Assembly: GCF_036336025.1 (NCBI RefSeq)
Contig: NZ_JAYKKE010000003.1
Location: forward strand, 96,738-160,737
DNA: 64,000 nt
DNA from: Stomatohabitans albus
GTDB taxonomy: Bacteria; Actinomycetota; Nitriliruptoria; Euzebyales; Euzebyaceae
Direction of reading: 5' to 3'
Numbering within the stretch: position 1 is the stretch's first letter; each line of letters begins with the position of its first letter. Position numbers and translations under genes: made by a program. Of the stretch, positions 1 to 7,986 are shown one piece after another. A model generated the notes under the pieces. The model had not been told where the DNA came from. It saw only the letters and a list, made by a program, of their open reading frames with translations, and did no database searches.

Positions 1-851
1 CGTTTGGACAGCTTCTTCCGGTCGGCACCAACCAATAGCGGCAAATGGGCATAGTCCGGGGCGGTACTCCAATTGCCTTCGCGGGGGGTATAGCCCACTT
101 CAGCTAGGGCAGCGTCAAGAATCGGGGTGCCATCGGCGTCAGGACGCATGAGGAGGTCCTGCATGAGGAGCTGCCGAGGGGTTGCGCTTAATAAATCCTC
201 ACCACGGGCTATGAGGCTGATGCCTTGGCTGAGATCATCAACCACATTGGCAAGTAGATAGGTCGGACTCCCATCAGCACGGCAAATGACAAAGTCGCCA
301 ATGTCTTTCCAGTCAAAGGTCACCGTGCCGCGCACAAGATCGTCGAAGGAAACCGTGCCTTCGTCAGGTGTGCGGATACGTAATACAGGTTCACGCCCTT
401 GGGCTCGATAGGCCGCTTTTTGGTCATCCGTTAAGTCACGATGTCCCGTTTTGTAAGCAGGGTTTTGTTTCGCGGCTTGAAGGGCTTCACGGGCAGCATC
501 CAATTCCTCAGGCGTTTCAAACGCTTCATAGGCATACCCTGCCGCAACGAGTCGCCGAGCAACCGCGTCGTGAAGGGGACGGCGTTCACTTTGGAGATAC
601 GGCCCATACGGGGCGTCATCCACACCGATCCCTTCATCCCAGGTCAAACCCAGCCAGGTCAAGGCATCCATCATGCCGTGGGCAAGTTCAATCGTGGCCC
701 GTTCTGCATCAGTATCTTCAATGCGTAAGACCATCACCCCGCCTTGTTGACGGGCCCAAAGCCAATTGAACAGAGCGGTACGGGCACCACCAACATGGAG
801 CCAACCAGATGGTGCCGGACTAAAACGAACGCGAACAGGATGGGAACTCAT
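1..851 (-). CDS. gltX: Glutamyl-tRNA synthetase, N-terminal part (runs off the left edge)
   Basis: Charges tRNA-Glu with glutamate in the cytoplasm. Reading the minus strand from an ATG at 851 gives an open frame to the window edge. The class I HIGH-type motif appears as HVGG near residue 18, in the family context SGWLHVGGARTALFNW, followed by LRIEDTD. The visible part ends exactly on the KMSKS-type loop, read as KLSKR, at bases 1-20. About 283 residues are present; the anticodon-binding C-terminal domain lies outside. The usual PTG of the first motif reads PSG, a mild change. The neighbouring FAH-family genes match an arrangement known from mycobacteria. Identity is very secure; whether the enzyme is discriminating (Glu only) or also charges tRNA-Gln cannot be read from this fragment. 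Confidence 0.96.
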   Translation of the reverse strand, partial: MSSHPVRVRFSPAPSGWLHVGGARTALFNWLWARQQGGVMVLRIEDTDAERATIELAHGMMDALTWLGLTWDEGIGVDDAPYGPYLQSERRPLHDAVARRLVAAGYAYEAFETPEELDAAREALQAAKQNPAYKTGHRDLTDDQKAAYRAQGREPVLRIRTPDEGTVSFDDLVRGTVTFDWKDIGDFVICRADGSPTYLLANVVDDLSQGISLIARGEDLLSATPRQLLMQDLLMRPDADGTPILDAALAEVGYTPREGNWSTAPDYAHLPLLVGADRKKLSK

Positions 852-940
852 GTCCGTAAGGATATGCGCGCCGCCAAGATGGAGACGCGCAAATATGTAA
901 TCATCAGATATGGAAAGGATTCTGGAGGATGGATGGCGAG

Positions 941-1567
941 CTATCGTCCAGTGATATGGGTGGTGACACGTAATTGGCCGCCCAACTCAGCAATAACCTC
1001 TTGACCAGCTTGTAACGGTCCTGCGGCACCGGGTGCGCCGGTAAGAATGACATCGCCTTCATGCAAGGTCATAAATGAACTGAGAAACTCAATTTGCTTG
1101 GCCACGGGAAATAGCAGCCGTTCTGTACTGCCATCGACGACAAGTTCCCCATCAATCCACATTTTTAATGCAATCGGCTGTGACACATCAAGGTCGGTGA
1201 CCATCTGATCACCAATCGGTAAATACCCATCGGCCGTTTTCCCACGGAGCCATTGGGGGTCAACGCTCATGTGACCACGACCGGTAAAATCGTTTGCCAC
1301 GGTGTACCCACCGACATAAGACAAGGCAGCTTCAGCAGTCGTATAACGAGGCACCGTTTTGCCGATGACAACAGCCAACTCTGGTTCGCCGTACAAGTCA
1401 AGGTCATCGCCAGCGAGTTCGACCGTTCCCTGATCTCCCACTACGGCATTGGCAAACTTAGGGAACACAACAGGTGGATCGGCCGCCTCACCGGTGCCAT
1501 CGGGTGCGGCGTAGACGGCACCAAATCCAATAATGGTTCGAGAAATAGGACGTTTGACAATATTCAT
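941..1567 (-). CDS. Fumarylacetoacetate hydrolase family protein (short form)
   Basis: A 208-residue FAH-fold protein. Members are Mg/Mn-dependent C-C hydrolases, decarboxylases or isomerases of small keto/enol acids. The family metal-site pattern is visible as GEPELAVVIGK near residues 60-70, then VGGYTVANDFTGR, and the late GDVILTGAPGAAGPL loop. The ATG at 1567 lies only 39 bases from the divergent ATG of the next FAH gene at 1607, so the two probably share a promoter region. It is not close enough in sequence to its neighbour to be a recent copy. In mycobacteria a FAH-family gene also sits beside gltX. The substrate cannot be told: acylpyruvate, oxaloacetate or a ring-cleavage product are all possible. 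Confidence 0.85.
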   Translation of the reverse strand: MNIVKRPISRTIIGFGAVYAAPDGTGEAADPPVVFPKFANAVVGDQGTVELAGDDLDLYGEPELAVVIGKTVPRYTTAEAALSYVGGYTVANDFTGRGHMSVDPQWLRGKTADGYLPIGDQMVTDLDVSQPIALKMWIDGELVVDGSTERLLFPVAKQIEFLSSFMTLHEGDVILTGAPGAAGPLQAGQEVIAELGGQLRVTTHITGR

Positions 1568-1606
1568 GCGTGCATCCTACGACGTTTACCGATTACGCTC
1601 GACTCC

Positions 1607-2380
1607 ATGCGCTTTGCTCGTGTTGCCCGCCCACAGTCAACCCCGGCCTATGTCAGCATGCATCATGATGGTCAGCATGTCTTGATGCTTGATGGCCACC
1701 CCTTAAATGAAGCCCTGCCCAATGGCCAAGCCGCTCCCCTTGACCAGGTGCAATTACTCTCCCCTGTTACGCCAACCAAAGTCTTGGCTGTCGCAAAGAA
1801 CTATGTGGATCATGCCAAGGAGTTTGACGGCACAATTCCTGACCAGCCCATTGTTTTCGATAAGTTGAGTACCAGTGTCATTGGCCCTGATGCAGCCATC
1901 ATGGTACCTGAGTGGGCAGGCCAAGTGGACTACGAAGGGGAACTCGCCGTCGTCATCGGTGCAATCGCCAAAGATGTTCGCCCCGAACACGCTCATGCGG
2001 TTATCTGGGGATACACCATTGGGAATGACGTCACAGCTAGAGCCCTTCAACGCACTGACGGTCAATGGACTCGGGCCAAAGGGATGGATACCTTCTGTCC
2101 CTTAGGACCCTGGATTGATACTTCTTTTGAACCGAGAGATCATAGGTTGACAACTATTGTTAATGGAGAGATTCGTCAGCAAGCTGCACTAGCTGACATG
2201 ATCTTCGATGTGCCTACATTGATTTCATATATTTCACGATTTGCCACACTCCTCCCTGGTGATGTCATTATGACCGGAACACCTGGGGGTGTTGGTTCGT
2301 TACGAGACGGTGATTCAATTACGATCAGCATTGACGCATTAGGTGAGTTGACGAACACGGTCAAACTCGTTACTGCTTAG
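1607..2380 (+). CDS. Fumarylacetoacetate hydrolase family protein (HHDD isomerase/acylpyruvase type)
   Basis: A 257-residue protein with the full two-part FAH architecture: a short N-terminal region (about residues 1-55) and the catalytic domain after it. The entry to the domain reads VLAVAKNYVDHAKEF, the metal-binding ExE pair is in DYEGELAVVIG, and WGYTIGNDVTAR and GDVIMTGTPGGVGSL follow. The frame stays open upstream, but the extra part lies over the divergent neighbour; the ATG at 1607 begins the conserved MRFARV start and is preferred. Annotations for this group range over 2-hydroxyhepta-2,4-diene-1,7-dioate isomerase, acylpyruvase and oxaloacetate decarboxylase; no substrate assignment is made. 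The stop is 41 bases before pntA on the same strand. Confidence 0.87.
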   Translation: MRFARVARPQSTPAYVSMHHDGQHVLMLDGHPLNEALPNGQAAPLDQVQLLSPVTPTKVLAVAKNYVDHAKEFDGTIPDQPIVFDKLSTSVIGPDAAIMVPEWAGQVDYEGELAVVIGAIAKDVRPEHAHAVIWGYTIGNDVTARALQRTDGQWTRAKGMDTFCPLGPWIDTSFEPRDHRLTTIVNGEIRQQAALADMIFDVPTLISYISRFATLLPGDVIMTGTPGGVGSLRDGDSITISIDALGELTNTVKLVTA

Positions 2381-2421
2381 CCATCTGCCAATTATTAATA
2401 GCCCCTACGAAAGGACAACCT

Positions 2422-3942
2422 GTGCGAATCGGAATACCACGGGAGGCCGATACCGGCCAAACCCTGGTGGCCGGCACCCCTGCATCGGTAACCAAGTTAA
2501 TCAAACTCGGTTATGACGTTGTAGTGGAGCAAGGCGCCGGGGACATTGCCGATTTCCCTGACCATCAGTACGAAGCTGCTGGCGCCACCATCGGAAGTGC
2601 AGACGATGTCTGGTCGTCGGACATTGTGACCGCACTGGACCGGCCTGCGCCAGACCGCCTTGATGCGATGCACGATGATGCGGTGCTCATTGCCCGTCTG
2701 AATGTACGTCTTGATGAATCCATCGTGCCTGAACTCCATGACCGGAAGCTGGTCGGGTTGAGCATGGACGCGGTGCCGCGTATTAGTCGCGCTCAGAGTA
2801 TGGACGTCCTTTCGTCCATGGCCAATGTTGCTGGGTACCGTGCGGTAGTAGAAGCCGCAAGCGCCTTTGGTCGCCTGTTTACCGGTCAGGTGACGGCGGC
2901 AGGGAAGATGCCACCAGCCCATATTTATGTGATCGGTGCTGGGGTTGCAGGCCTATCTGCCATTGGTACGGCCAATGCGATGGGGGCAGTGGTTAAGGCC
3001 ACTGACGTACGCCCTGAGGTTGCCGAACAGATCGAAAGCATGGGCGCCGAGTTTGTGGCCCTCCCTACGGCTCAAGAAAAGTCGTCTGACGGGTATGCCA
3101 AGGCGTTGGATGAGGACCAAGAAAAGGTCGCCCAAGAGCTGTATGCCTCGGTTGCTAAGGATTCTGACATCGTCATTACCACGGCACAGATTCCTGGACG
3201 GCCCGCACCGTTATTGTTGACGGCTGAAGCAGTCGAAGCCATGAAGCCTGGCAGCGTCATTGTGGATATGGCCGGTGGTAACTGTGAGCTCACCAAACCT
3301 GGTGAACAGTTTGTCACCGATAACGGGGTCACCATTATCGGGTACACAGATCTTGCCGGACGCTTACCAGCTCAAGCATCACAGCTCTACGCGCAGAACC
3401 TCGTTCACCTACTGACGTTGATGACGCCAGAAAAGGACGGGGAACTGGCCTTTGACTTGGATGATGACGTCGTCCGTGGGATTACCCTCACCAAGGGTGA
3501 CGATATTTTGTGGCCACCGCCTCCTATCCAGGTGTCGGCAGCACCCAGTGTCCCCACAACGAGCGAACCAACGGTGGTTGTTGAAGAGCATCACGGTGTG
3601 GCGTGGAGCACCATTGGGCTTGTAGTTGGGTTTATCATCGCACTGGCCATCATCTTTGCCAGCCCCACGATGATGTTGACGAATTATGTTGTTTTGGCCC
3701 TTGCGGTGGTGCTTGGGTTCTACGTCATCGGGAATGTGACACCCACATTGCACACACCACTGATGAGTTTCACGAATGCGTTGTCCGGCATCGTGGTTAC
3801 GGGTGCCATTACGCAGTTGGCAACAAGTGAAACGACGTTGCCAAAGATCATTGCCTGGATAGCCATTGTGGTTGCCAGCTTCAACGTCATCGGTGGGTTT
3901 GCTGTAACCGACCGCATGCTGGACATGTTTAAGAAGGACTAA
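2422..3942 (+). CDS. pntA: NAD(P) transhydrogenase, alpha subunit
   Basis: Proton-translocating transhydrogenase subunit that binds NAD(H) and carries part of the membrane domain; with PntB it reduces NADP+ using NADH and the proton gradient. The 506 residues begin at a GTG behind the AAAGGA at 2410. The N-terminal half is the alanine-dehydrogenase-like domain; the dinucleotide fold reads VIGAGVAGLSAIGTA with the glycines at about 172-177, and DVRPEV follows. A low-complexity linker near 380-395 leads to four hydrophobic segments between about 398 and 495. The length fits a one-piece PntA as in Escherichia coli (510 residues) rather than the split A1/A2 form. pntB follows after two bases, so the pair is translationally coupled. 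Confidence 0.97.
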   Translation: MRIGIPREADTGQTLVAGTPASVTKLIKLGYDVVVEQGAGDIADFPDHQYEAAGATIGSADDVWSSDIVTALDRPAPDRLDAMHDDAVLIARLNVRLDESIVPELHDRKLVGLSMDAVPRISRAQSMDVLSSMANVAGYRAVVEAASAFGRLFTGQVTAAGKMPPAHIYVIGAGVAGLSAIGTANAMGAVVKATDVRPEVAEQIESMGAEFVALPTAQEKSSDGYAKALDEDQEKVAQELYASVAKDSDIVITTAQIPGRPAPLLLTAEAVEAMKPGSVIVDMAGGNCELTKPGEQFVTDNGVTIIGYTDLAGRLPAQASQLYAQNLVHLLTLMTPEKDGELAFDLDDDVVRGITLTKGDDILWPPPPIQVSAAPSVPTTSEPTVVVEEHHGVAWSTIGLVVGFIIALAIIFASPTMMLTNYVVLALAVVLGFYVIGNVTPTLHTPLMSFTNALSGIVVTGAITQLATSETTLPKIIAWIAIVVASFNVIGGFAVTDRMLDMFKKD

Positions 3943-3944
3943 CG

Positions 3945-5384
3945 ATGACGTCGCTTTATCCTGTAATTGCTTCTAGTCCAACACTGGCTCGTGTGAGCCT
4001 GGCCGCAGCGATCATTGCGATCCTGTGTTTCTTGAAATCCCTTGCGGATATGAACCACCCCGCTACCGCTCGCCGCGGTAACTGGTGGGGTATGGGTGGT
4101 ATGGCCATTGCTATCTTGGCCGCCTTTGCCCATGCCATTGACCAAGGTGGAACCGTTACAACCATTGGGTTGGCGTTCTTAGCCATTCTCTTAGGTGGTG
4201 GGGTTGGTATTTTCGTCAGCCGTGCTGTTGAGATGACCCGGATGCCCCAGATGGTCGGTATTTTGAACGGCTTTGGCGGGTTGGCTTCACTCATGGTTGC
4301 CATCGTTGCTCTCAGCACCTTTGACCTGAGTGTTGAAGAAACCATCAACTATCAGATGGCCACGATCGCTGCGGGTGCCTTTATCGGGTCGGTGACCTTT
4401 ACAGGGTCAATGGCCGCAGCAAGCAAACTAGAGGGTCTCATCAAGAGCACCCCGATCCTGCTGCCCTATCGCAACTGGTTAAACCTGGGCGCCTTAGCCC
4501 TCATCTTTGTGATGTCCTGGGTAATGATTGCGAATGGCCCCGGTCGTTTAGCAACGAGCGTTGCGTTTGTTGTGCTGATTATTACCGCACTCGCATTGGG
4601 TATCCATTCGGTTATCGCCATCGGTGGCGGCGATATGCCAGTCGTCATTGCCGTATTGAACTCATACTCTGGGTGGGCTGGCACCGCGAGCGGGTTCGTC
4701 TTAAATGACCCGTTGCTGATTGTGGCTGGCACGATTGTTGGTTCATCCGGCTTGTTCTTGTCCAACGTGATGTGTAAGGCGATGAACCGCTCCTTAGCCA
4801 ATGTGATGCTTGGTGGTTTTGGGGCGGAAGACAGCAGCGGTGCCGTTGAGGTAACAGGTACGCACACCGAAGTTACCGCAGTTGAAGCTGCCGAAGCCTT
4901 AAAGAACGCAAATGAAGTCATTATTGCGCCCGGCTATGGGATGGCCGTTGCCCAGGCACAGTATCCCGTAGCTGAGTTGACTCGAAAGCTGCGTGATGCC
5001 GGGGTGAATGTCCGGTTTGCTATTCACCCGGTGGCTGGTCGTCTTCCTGGCCATATGAATGTGTTGTTGGCCGAAGCCAAGGTGCCCTATGACATCGTGC
5101 TCGATATGGACGAGATCAATGATGATTTCCCCGATACCGATGTGGTACTGGTTATTGGTGCAAATGACACGGTGAACCCTTCTGCTGAGGAACCGGGCAC
5201 CCCCATTTCGGGTATGCCGGTGCTGAAGGTGTGGGAAGCCGGTCAGGTCATTATCTTTAAGCGTTCAATGAACCCAGGGTATTCCGGTGTTCAGAACCCC
5301 TTATTCTTCAAGGAGAATACGGACATGCTCTTTGGTGATGCCAAAGAACGCGTTGAAGACATTATTGCGGTACTGAACCAATAG
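3945..5384 (+). CDS. pntB: NAD(P) transhydrogenase, beta subunit
   Basis: Membrane and NADP(H)-binding subunit of transhydrogenase; partner of PntA. The ATG at 3945 lies two bases after the pntA stop. Multiple hydrophobic helices fill roughly the first 270 residues. The NADP-binding domain shows APGYGMAVAQAQ near residue 327, then FAIHPVAGRLPGHMNVLLAE, DINDDF-like EINDDFPDTDVVLVIGAND, and KRSMNPGYSGVQNPLF, all hallmarks of the family. The 479-residue length is normal. The operon is closed by a strong hairpin at 5401-5434. Its likely role is NADPH supply for reductive metabolism and redox defence. Confidence 0.97.
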   Translation: MTSLYPVIASSPTLARVSLAAAIIAILCFLKSLADMNHPATARRGNWWGMGGMAIAILAAFAHAIDQGGTVTTIGLAFLAILLGGGVGIFVSRAVEMTRMPQMVGILNGFGGLASLMVAIVALSTFDLSVEETINYQMATIAAGAFIGSVTFTGSMAAASKLEGLIKSTPILLPYRNWLNLGALALIFVMSWVMIANGPGRLATSVAFVVLIITALALGIHSVIAIGGGDMPVVIAVLNSYSGWAGTASGFVLNDPLLIVAGTIVGSSGLFLSNVMCKAMNRSLANVMLGGFGAEDSSGAVEVTGTHTEVTAVEAAEALKNANEVIIAPGYGMAVAQAQYPVAELTRKLRDAGVNVRFAIHPVAGRLPGHMNVLLAEAKVPYDIVLDMDEINDDFPDTDVVLVIGANDTVNPSAEEPGTPISGMPVLKVWEAGQVIIFKRSMNPGYSGVQNPLFFKENTDMLFGDAKERVEDIIAVLNQ

Positions 5385-5400
5385 GTATTGGTATATGGCA

Positions 5401-5434
5401 CAAGCCGGCCCCGGAATAATCCGGGGCCGGCTTG
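5401..5434. terminator. Hairpin terminator after pntAB
   Basis: A perfect 15-bp inverted repeat (5401-5415 with 5420-5434) around an ATAA loop, GC-rich, 16 bases after the pntB stop. There is no long T-run, so termination may be aided by stem strength. It faces the end of the minus-strand gene at 5520 and could serve both directions. Confidence 0.8.
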
Positions 5435-5519
5435 CTGTCTAGTGGATCTCAGATGATCCCTCGCGCTGTTTGGTTTGGTAGTCCTTCCCAAAGCTACCGA
5501 ATACCAAAACAAAAACTAG

Positions 5520-5855
5520 TTAGTCGTCATCATCGACGTCGTCACGGTCATACCGATCATCGTCCACGTCATCACGGTCATACCGATCATCGTCCACATC
5601 GTCACGGTCATACCGATCATCGTCCACGTCATCACGGTCATACCGATCATCATCGACGTCATCACGGTCATACCGATCATCATCGTATGGATCGTCCCAT
5701 TCATCACCGTCCCAAACCAGGTGTGGTTGTCCGGCAGGTTTTGGTGGAATGGGCTTCGCAGTTGAGTTGTGGAGGGGTGCGGCAAACACTGCAGAGGGCA
5801 GTACCAGTAGCGCAGCCGTCAGCAATGCAAGCTGTGTCTTAGTAGTGTGTTTCAT
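5520..5855 (-). CDS. Small secreted Asp-rich tandem-repeat protein
   Basis: Predicted 111-residue exported protein. A Sec signal peptide starts MKHTTK and has a leucine-rich core ending AVFA before APLHN. The mature part has a short Pro/Lys stretch, then five copies of a 10-residue unit (DDDRYDRDDV) and a final run of Asp. Two ATGs are possible (5864 and 5855); AAAGGAG directly abuts the first and is 9 bases from the second, so 5855 is chosen. The acidic repeat could bind calcium or other cations or be a charged wall spacer, which is inference only. I recognise no named family. Its leader shares an inverted repeat with the next small secreted gene at 6032-6508. Confidence 0.72.
   Translation of the reverse strand: MKHTTKTQLALLTAALLVLPSAVFAAPLHNSTAKPIPPKPAGQPHLVWDGDEWDDPYDDDRYDRDDVDDDRYDRDDVDDDRYDRDDVDDDRYDRDDVDDDRYDRDDVDDDD
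5531..5680. repeat. Five tandem 30-bp repeats
   Basis: Five direct copies of a 30-bp unit at 5531, 5561, 5591, 5621 and 5651, differing at a few bases, mainly in the first ten positions. The unit is a multiple of three, so copy-number changes would lengthen or shorten the Asp-rich protein without shifting its frame. There are no spacers, so this is not a CRISPR array. Confidence 0.95.
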
Positions 5856-5878
5856 CGTACTCATCTCCTTTCGTTGGT

Positions 5879-5893
5879 GTACCAATGCGGTAC
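5879..5893. promoter_or_regulatory. Inverted repeat GTACC-N5-GGTAC in the leader of the Asp-rich gene
   Basis: A perfect 5-bp inverted repeat just upstream of the ribosome binding site of the 5520-5855 gene. An almost equal element (GTACC-N6-GGTAC, 6528-6543) lies at nearly the same distance before the next secreted gene. It may be an operator or a small leader hairpin shared by the two genes. Confidence 0.4.
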
Positions 5894-5933
5894 AACCCAA
5901 CAACTAGGGGTATTCATCGCACATATCAGAAAT

Positions 5934-5980
5934 ATAAAGCCTCCCTTTACCACTATTACCGTTTCTAAGGGAGGCTTTAT
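5934..5980. terminator. Hairpin terminator between the two small secreted genes
   Basis: ATAAAGCCTCCCTT at 5934-5947 pairs perfectly with 5967-5980. On the minus strand the stem is followed by a T-rich stretch, so it most likely terminates the 6032-6508 gene about 50 bases beyond its stop. Confidence 0.82.
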
Positions 5981-6031
5981 CTGCTATTGAAGATTCAATG
6001 AAGACCCATTCAATGTGTCGACACGGCTTGA

Positions 6032-6508
6032 TTACGCCTCATTCAGGCTGGGCATGGTGCTTGATGGTTGTTCCCCGTCGTTACGGGGAGGAACTTCCCG
6101 TTCTGAACGTTCACCACCACGCTGAACATCGTCGCCTGGCCGCTGTTGTGGTGCTGCGTCATCACGGCCACGGTGAGGGCGTCGAGGGTCTTCCCTGCGA
6201 CCATCCTGCGCTCCAGCGCTATGGCGACCACAATGCCGCCCTGCCTTATCACGTGCCCCTCGGGGCCCGTTGTGGCCATCATGGGCTGGGCCACGGCGTT
6301 CCGGGCGAGACGGTGCACGCTCAGTTGACGGCTCTTCGCGGTCGCCTGATAGAGACGGCGGTGAAGATAGATCAGTCTCTTGCACCGGTGCACTGATCGA
6401 TGAAGGTGATGTCAGGGTTGTATCTTCTTGAGCCGCTGCCCATGCGATACCGGGAATAGCCATCAACGCTGTTGCGGCGACAGCAAGATAAATGCGGTTG
6501 TATTTCAT
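6032..6508 (-). CDS. Small secreted Arg/Pro-rich charged protein
   Basis: Predicted 158-residue exported protein of unknown function. The start ATG at 6508 has AAGGAG seven bases upstream, and the frame then shows a clean signal peptide (MKYNRIYLAVAATALMAIPG, cleavage likely after AWA). The mature region begins with a Ser/Thr/Pro stretch and becomes a low-complexity, highly charged tail rich in Arg, Gly, Asp, Glu and Pro, with one cysteine in the middle. No domain is recognisable; it looks intrinsically disordered. With the Asp-rich protein next door it forms a pair of secreted, highly charged small proteins under similar leaders. Confidence 0.65.
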   Translation of the reverse strand: MKYNRIYLAVAATALMAIPGIAWAAAQEDTTLTSPSSISAPVQETDLSSPPSLSGDREEPSTERAPSRPERRGPAHDGHNGPRGARDKAGRHCGRHSAGAQDGRREDPRRPHRGRDDAAPQQRPGDDVQRGGERSEREVPPRNDGEQPSSTMPSLNEA

Positions 6509-6527
6509 TCTGATTCTCCTTCGTGAA

Positions 6528-6543
6528 GTACCTGTGTTGGTAC
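6528..6543. promoter_or_regulatory. Inverted repeat GTACC-N6-GGTAC in the leader of the Arg-rich gene
   Basis: Perfect 5-bp arms upstream of the ribosome binding site of the 6032-6508 gene; counterpart of the element at 5879-5893. A further weak inverted repeat (AACCAG...CTGGT) lies just upstream. Confidence 0.4.
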
Positions 6544-6683
6544 GAGAACCAGTACTAGGTGCTGGTAGGTAGCGAGGAACCACTATTGGTCAAGCGTTTA
6601 AACCGATATACCGATTCCACGCCCAGTTTTACTATTTGGGGTTATGGGGTTGGTGCACGGTGGGTATTGATGAGAGCTAGTGA

Positions 6684-7973
6684 TTACGCTCCAAGCGGAG
6701 GTTGGGCGCGTAACCATGTGATGAAGGCCTGGGGGTCAGTTACGTTGAACACGTCCAAAAACCGATCGAGATAGTTTTCGGTCAGCAGTGGAATCTTGAC
6801 AAGAACCGTTGGGTTCGCATCGGTGCGGTCATACACCGCACCAATCCATGTTTCAGGATCGTTCTTGTATTTACCTACCGCAATGATCTGGTCGCCGGCA
6901 AATACCACCCGAGCATTGATATGTCCGAGCGTTTCATCGAAGTAGTCACGAAGCGTCCAATGTTCAGACATAGCACCGGTTTCACGGTTGTAAGACCGGA
7001 GTGCACCATCTTCATGCACAACCCAGAGTGTGGTCGTGTCAACCGCGAGTTGGAGGGGAGCGAAGCCGGGATTATCGGTGAGGGCACGGTAGGGATGGGG
7101 ATCACGTACTGCACCTTCTTTCATCGTCCAGATCCAAAGCCCCATTTCTCCTGGTTGGTCGTCGGCAAGGGTCGAATCGATGGGCTGAAATAGTGCAAAA
7201 CTGCCGTTGCCGTCCCCTAGGCACTGTGTAAATGGCCTTGGCACGATGGCCTGTGGGGTCTCGCGCTCAATAGCCACAAAGGATTCACTGGGATAGTCGT
7301 AGGTATATTCGTCTACAAGTGGAGGCTCATTCAATACGCCACCATTTCGGTTATCAAAGCGCCATAGTTGTCCATCACAGGATGTGATGGTGCCTTTCAT
7401 TGACTCAGCAGGTTTGCTTGTTGCCATGCCATCGGTAATAAGGAAATGATGTGGTGTGAGCGTTAAATGCCGTGGCACACTCCGAACAAGTACTGCGGAA
7501 CCATCGTCTTGGATCTGGCTAACCACGCCGCTCCAGTCGGTGGGGAACCCTGGAATTGAGGTTAATCCACCGTTAAAGAAGATATTGCTATTACCATCAC
7601 TATCTGCGAATAATGCCAACCGATGATTAGGTGATAATGACACACTTGATCCAAAAATCGGATTAACAAGATAGCGGTAGGTTTGCCCTGTGTTATCTAA
7701 TATAATGACAGGTATTTTGCAGTCTTTAAATGAACAAGTCTCCAAGAATGAATAGTCGCTTTTACTGTTCACATCTGCATCATTCTTGGGATAAAATAAA
7801 GCAACGATATCTCGACGATCTTGGGCTTGTGGACGATTCCGATCGTCACCCCCATAACGCAAAGTCAGCGGTATGATAATAGCAAGTATTAATGCCAGAA
7901 TACCCAGCAGTGTCAATCCTGCTTTCCAATTACCGCGTGATCGTCCAGGATGGGCTATCTTGCTATTACTCAT
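6684..7973 (-). CDS. Membrane-anchored extracytoplasmic protein, paralogue A of three
   Basis: A 429-residue protein that I cannot assign to a named family. A short basic cytoplasmic tail precedes one transmembrane helix at about 19-39; the rest should be outside the cell. Two paralogues follow upstream on the same strand (7987 and 9333), sharing four cysteines and the ending TWLxxQP. Here these are C80 and C85 (CSFKDC), C199 (SCDGQLW) and C251 (QCLGDGNG). The body has many beta-strand-like stretches and phrases such as LSPNHRLALFADSDGN, suggesting a beta-propeller-like ectodomain. The start is 13 bases after the stop of paralogue B, so the three form an operon. Function unknown; surface sensing or ligand binding is a guess. 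Confidence 0.8.
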   Translation of the reverse strand: MSNSKIAHPGRSRGNWKAGLTLLGILALILAIIIPLTLRYGGDDRNRPQAQDRRDIVALFYPKNDADVNSKSDYSFLETCSFKDCKIPVIILDNTGQTYRYLVNPIFGSSVSLSPNHRLALFADSDGNSNIFFNGGLTSIPGFPTDWSGVVSQIQDDGSAVLVRSVPRHLTLTPHHFLITDGMATSKPAESMKGTITSCDGQLWRFDNRNGGVLNEPPLVDEYTYDYPSESFVAIERETPQAIVPRPFTQCLGDGNGSFALFQPIDSTLADDQPGEMGLWIWTMKEGAVRDPHPYRALTDNPGFAPLQLAVDTTTLWVVHEDGALRSYNRETGAMSEHWTLRDYFDETLGHINARVVFAGDQIIAVGKYKNDPETWIGAVYDRTDANPTVLVKIPLLTENYLDRFLDVFNVTDPQAFITWLRAQPPLGA

Positions 7974-7986
7974 AAATCCTTTTTCA

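Noticed and set aside
5531-5680. Regularly spaced 30-bp repeats resembling a CRISPR array
   Set aside because: The copies are directly adjacent, without spacers, and code for an in-frame Asp-rich repeat protein.
5432-5842. His-rich open frame on the plus strand opposite the Asp-rich gene
   Set aside because: It is the complement of the 30-bp repeats; it has no ribosome binding site or signal peptide, whereas the minus-strand frame has both.
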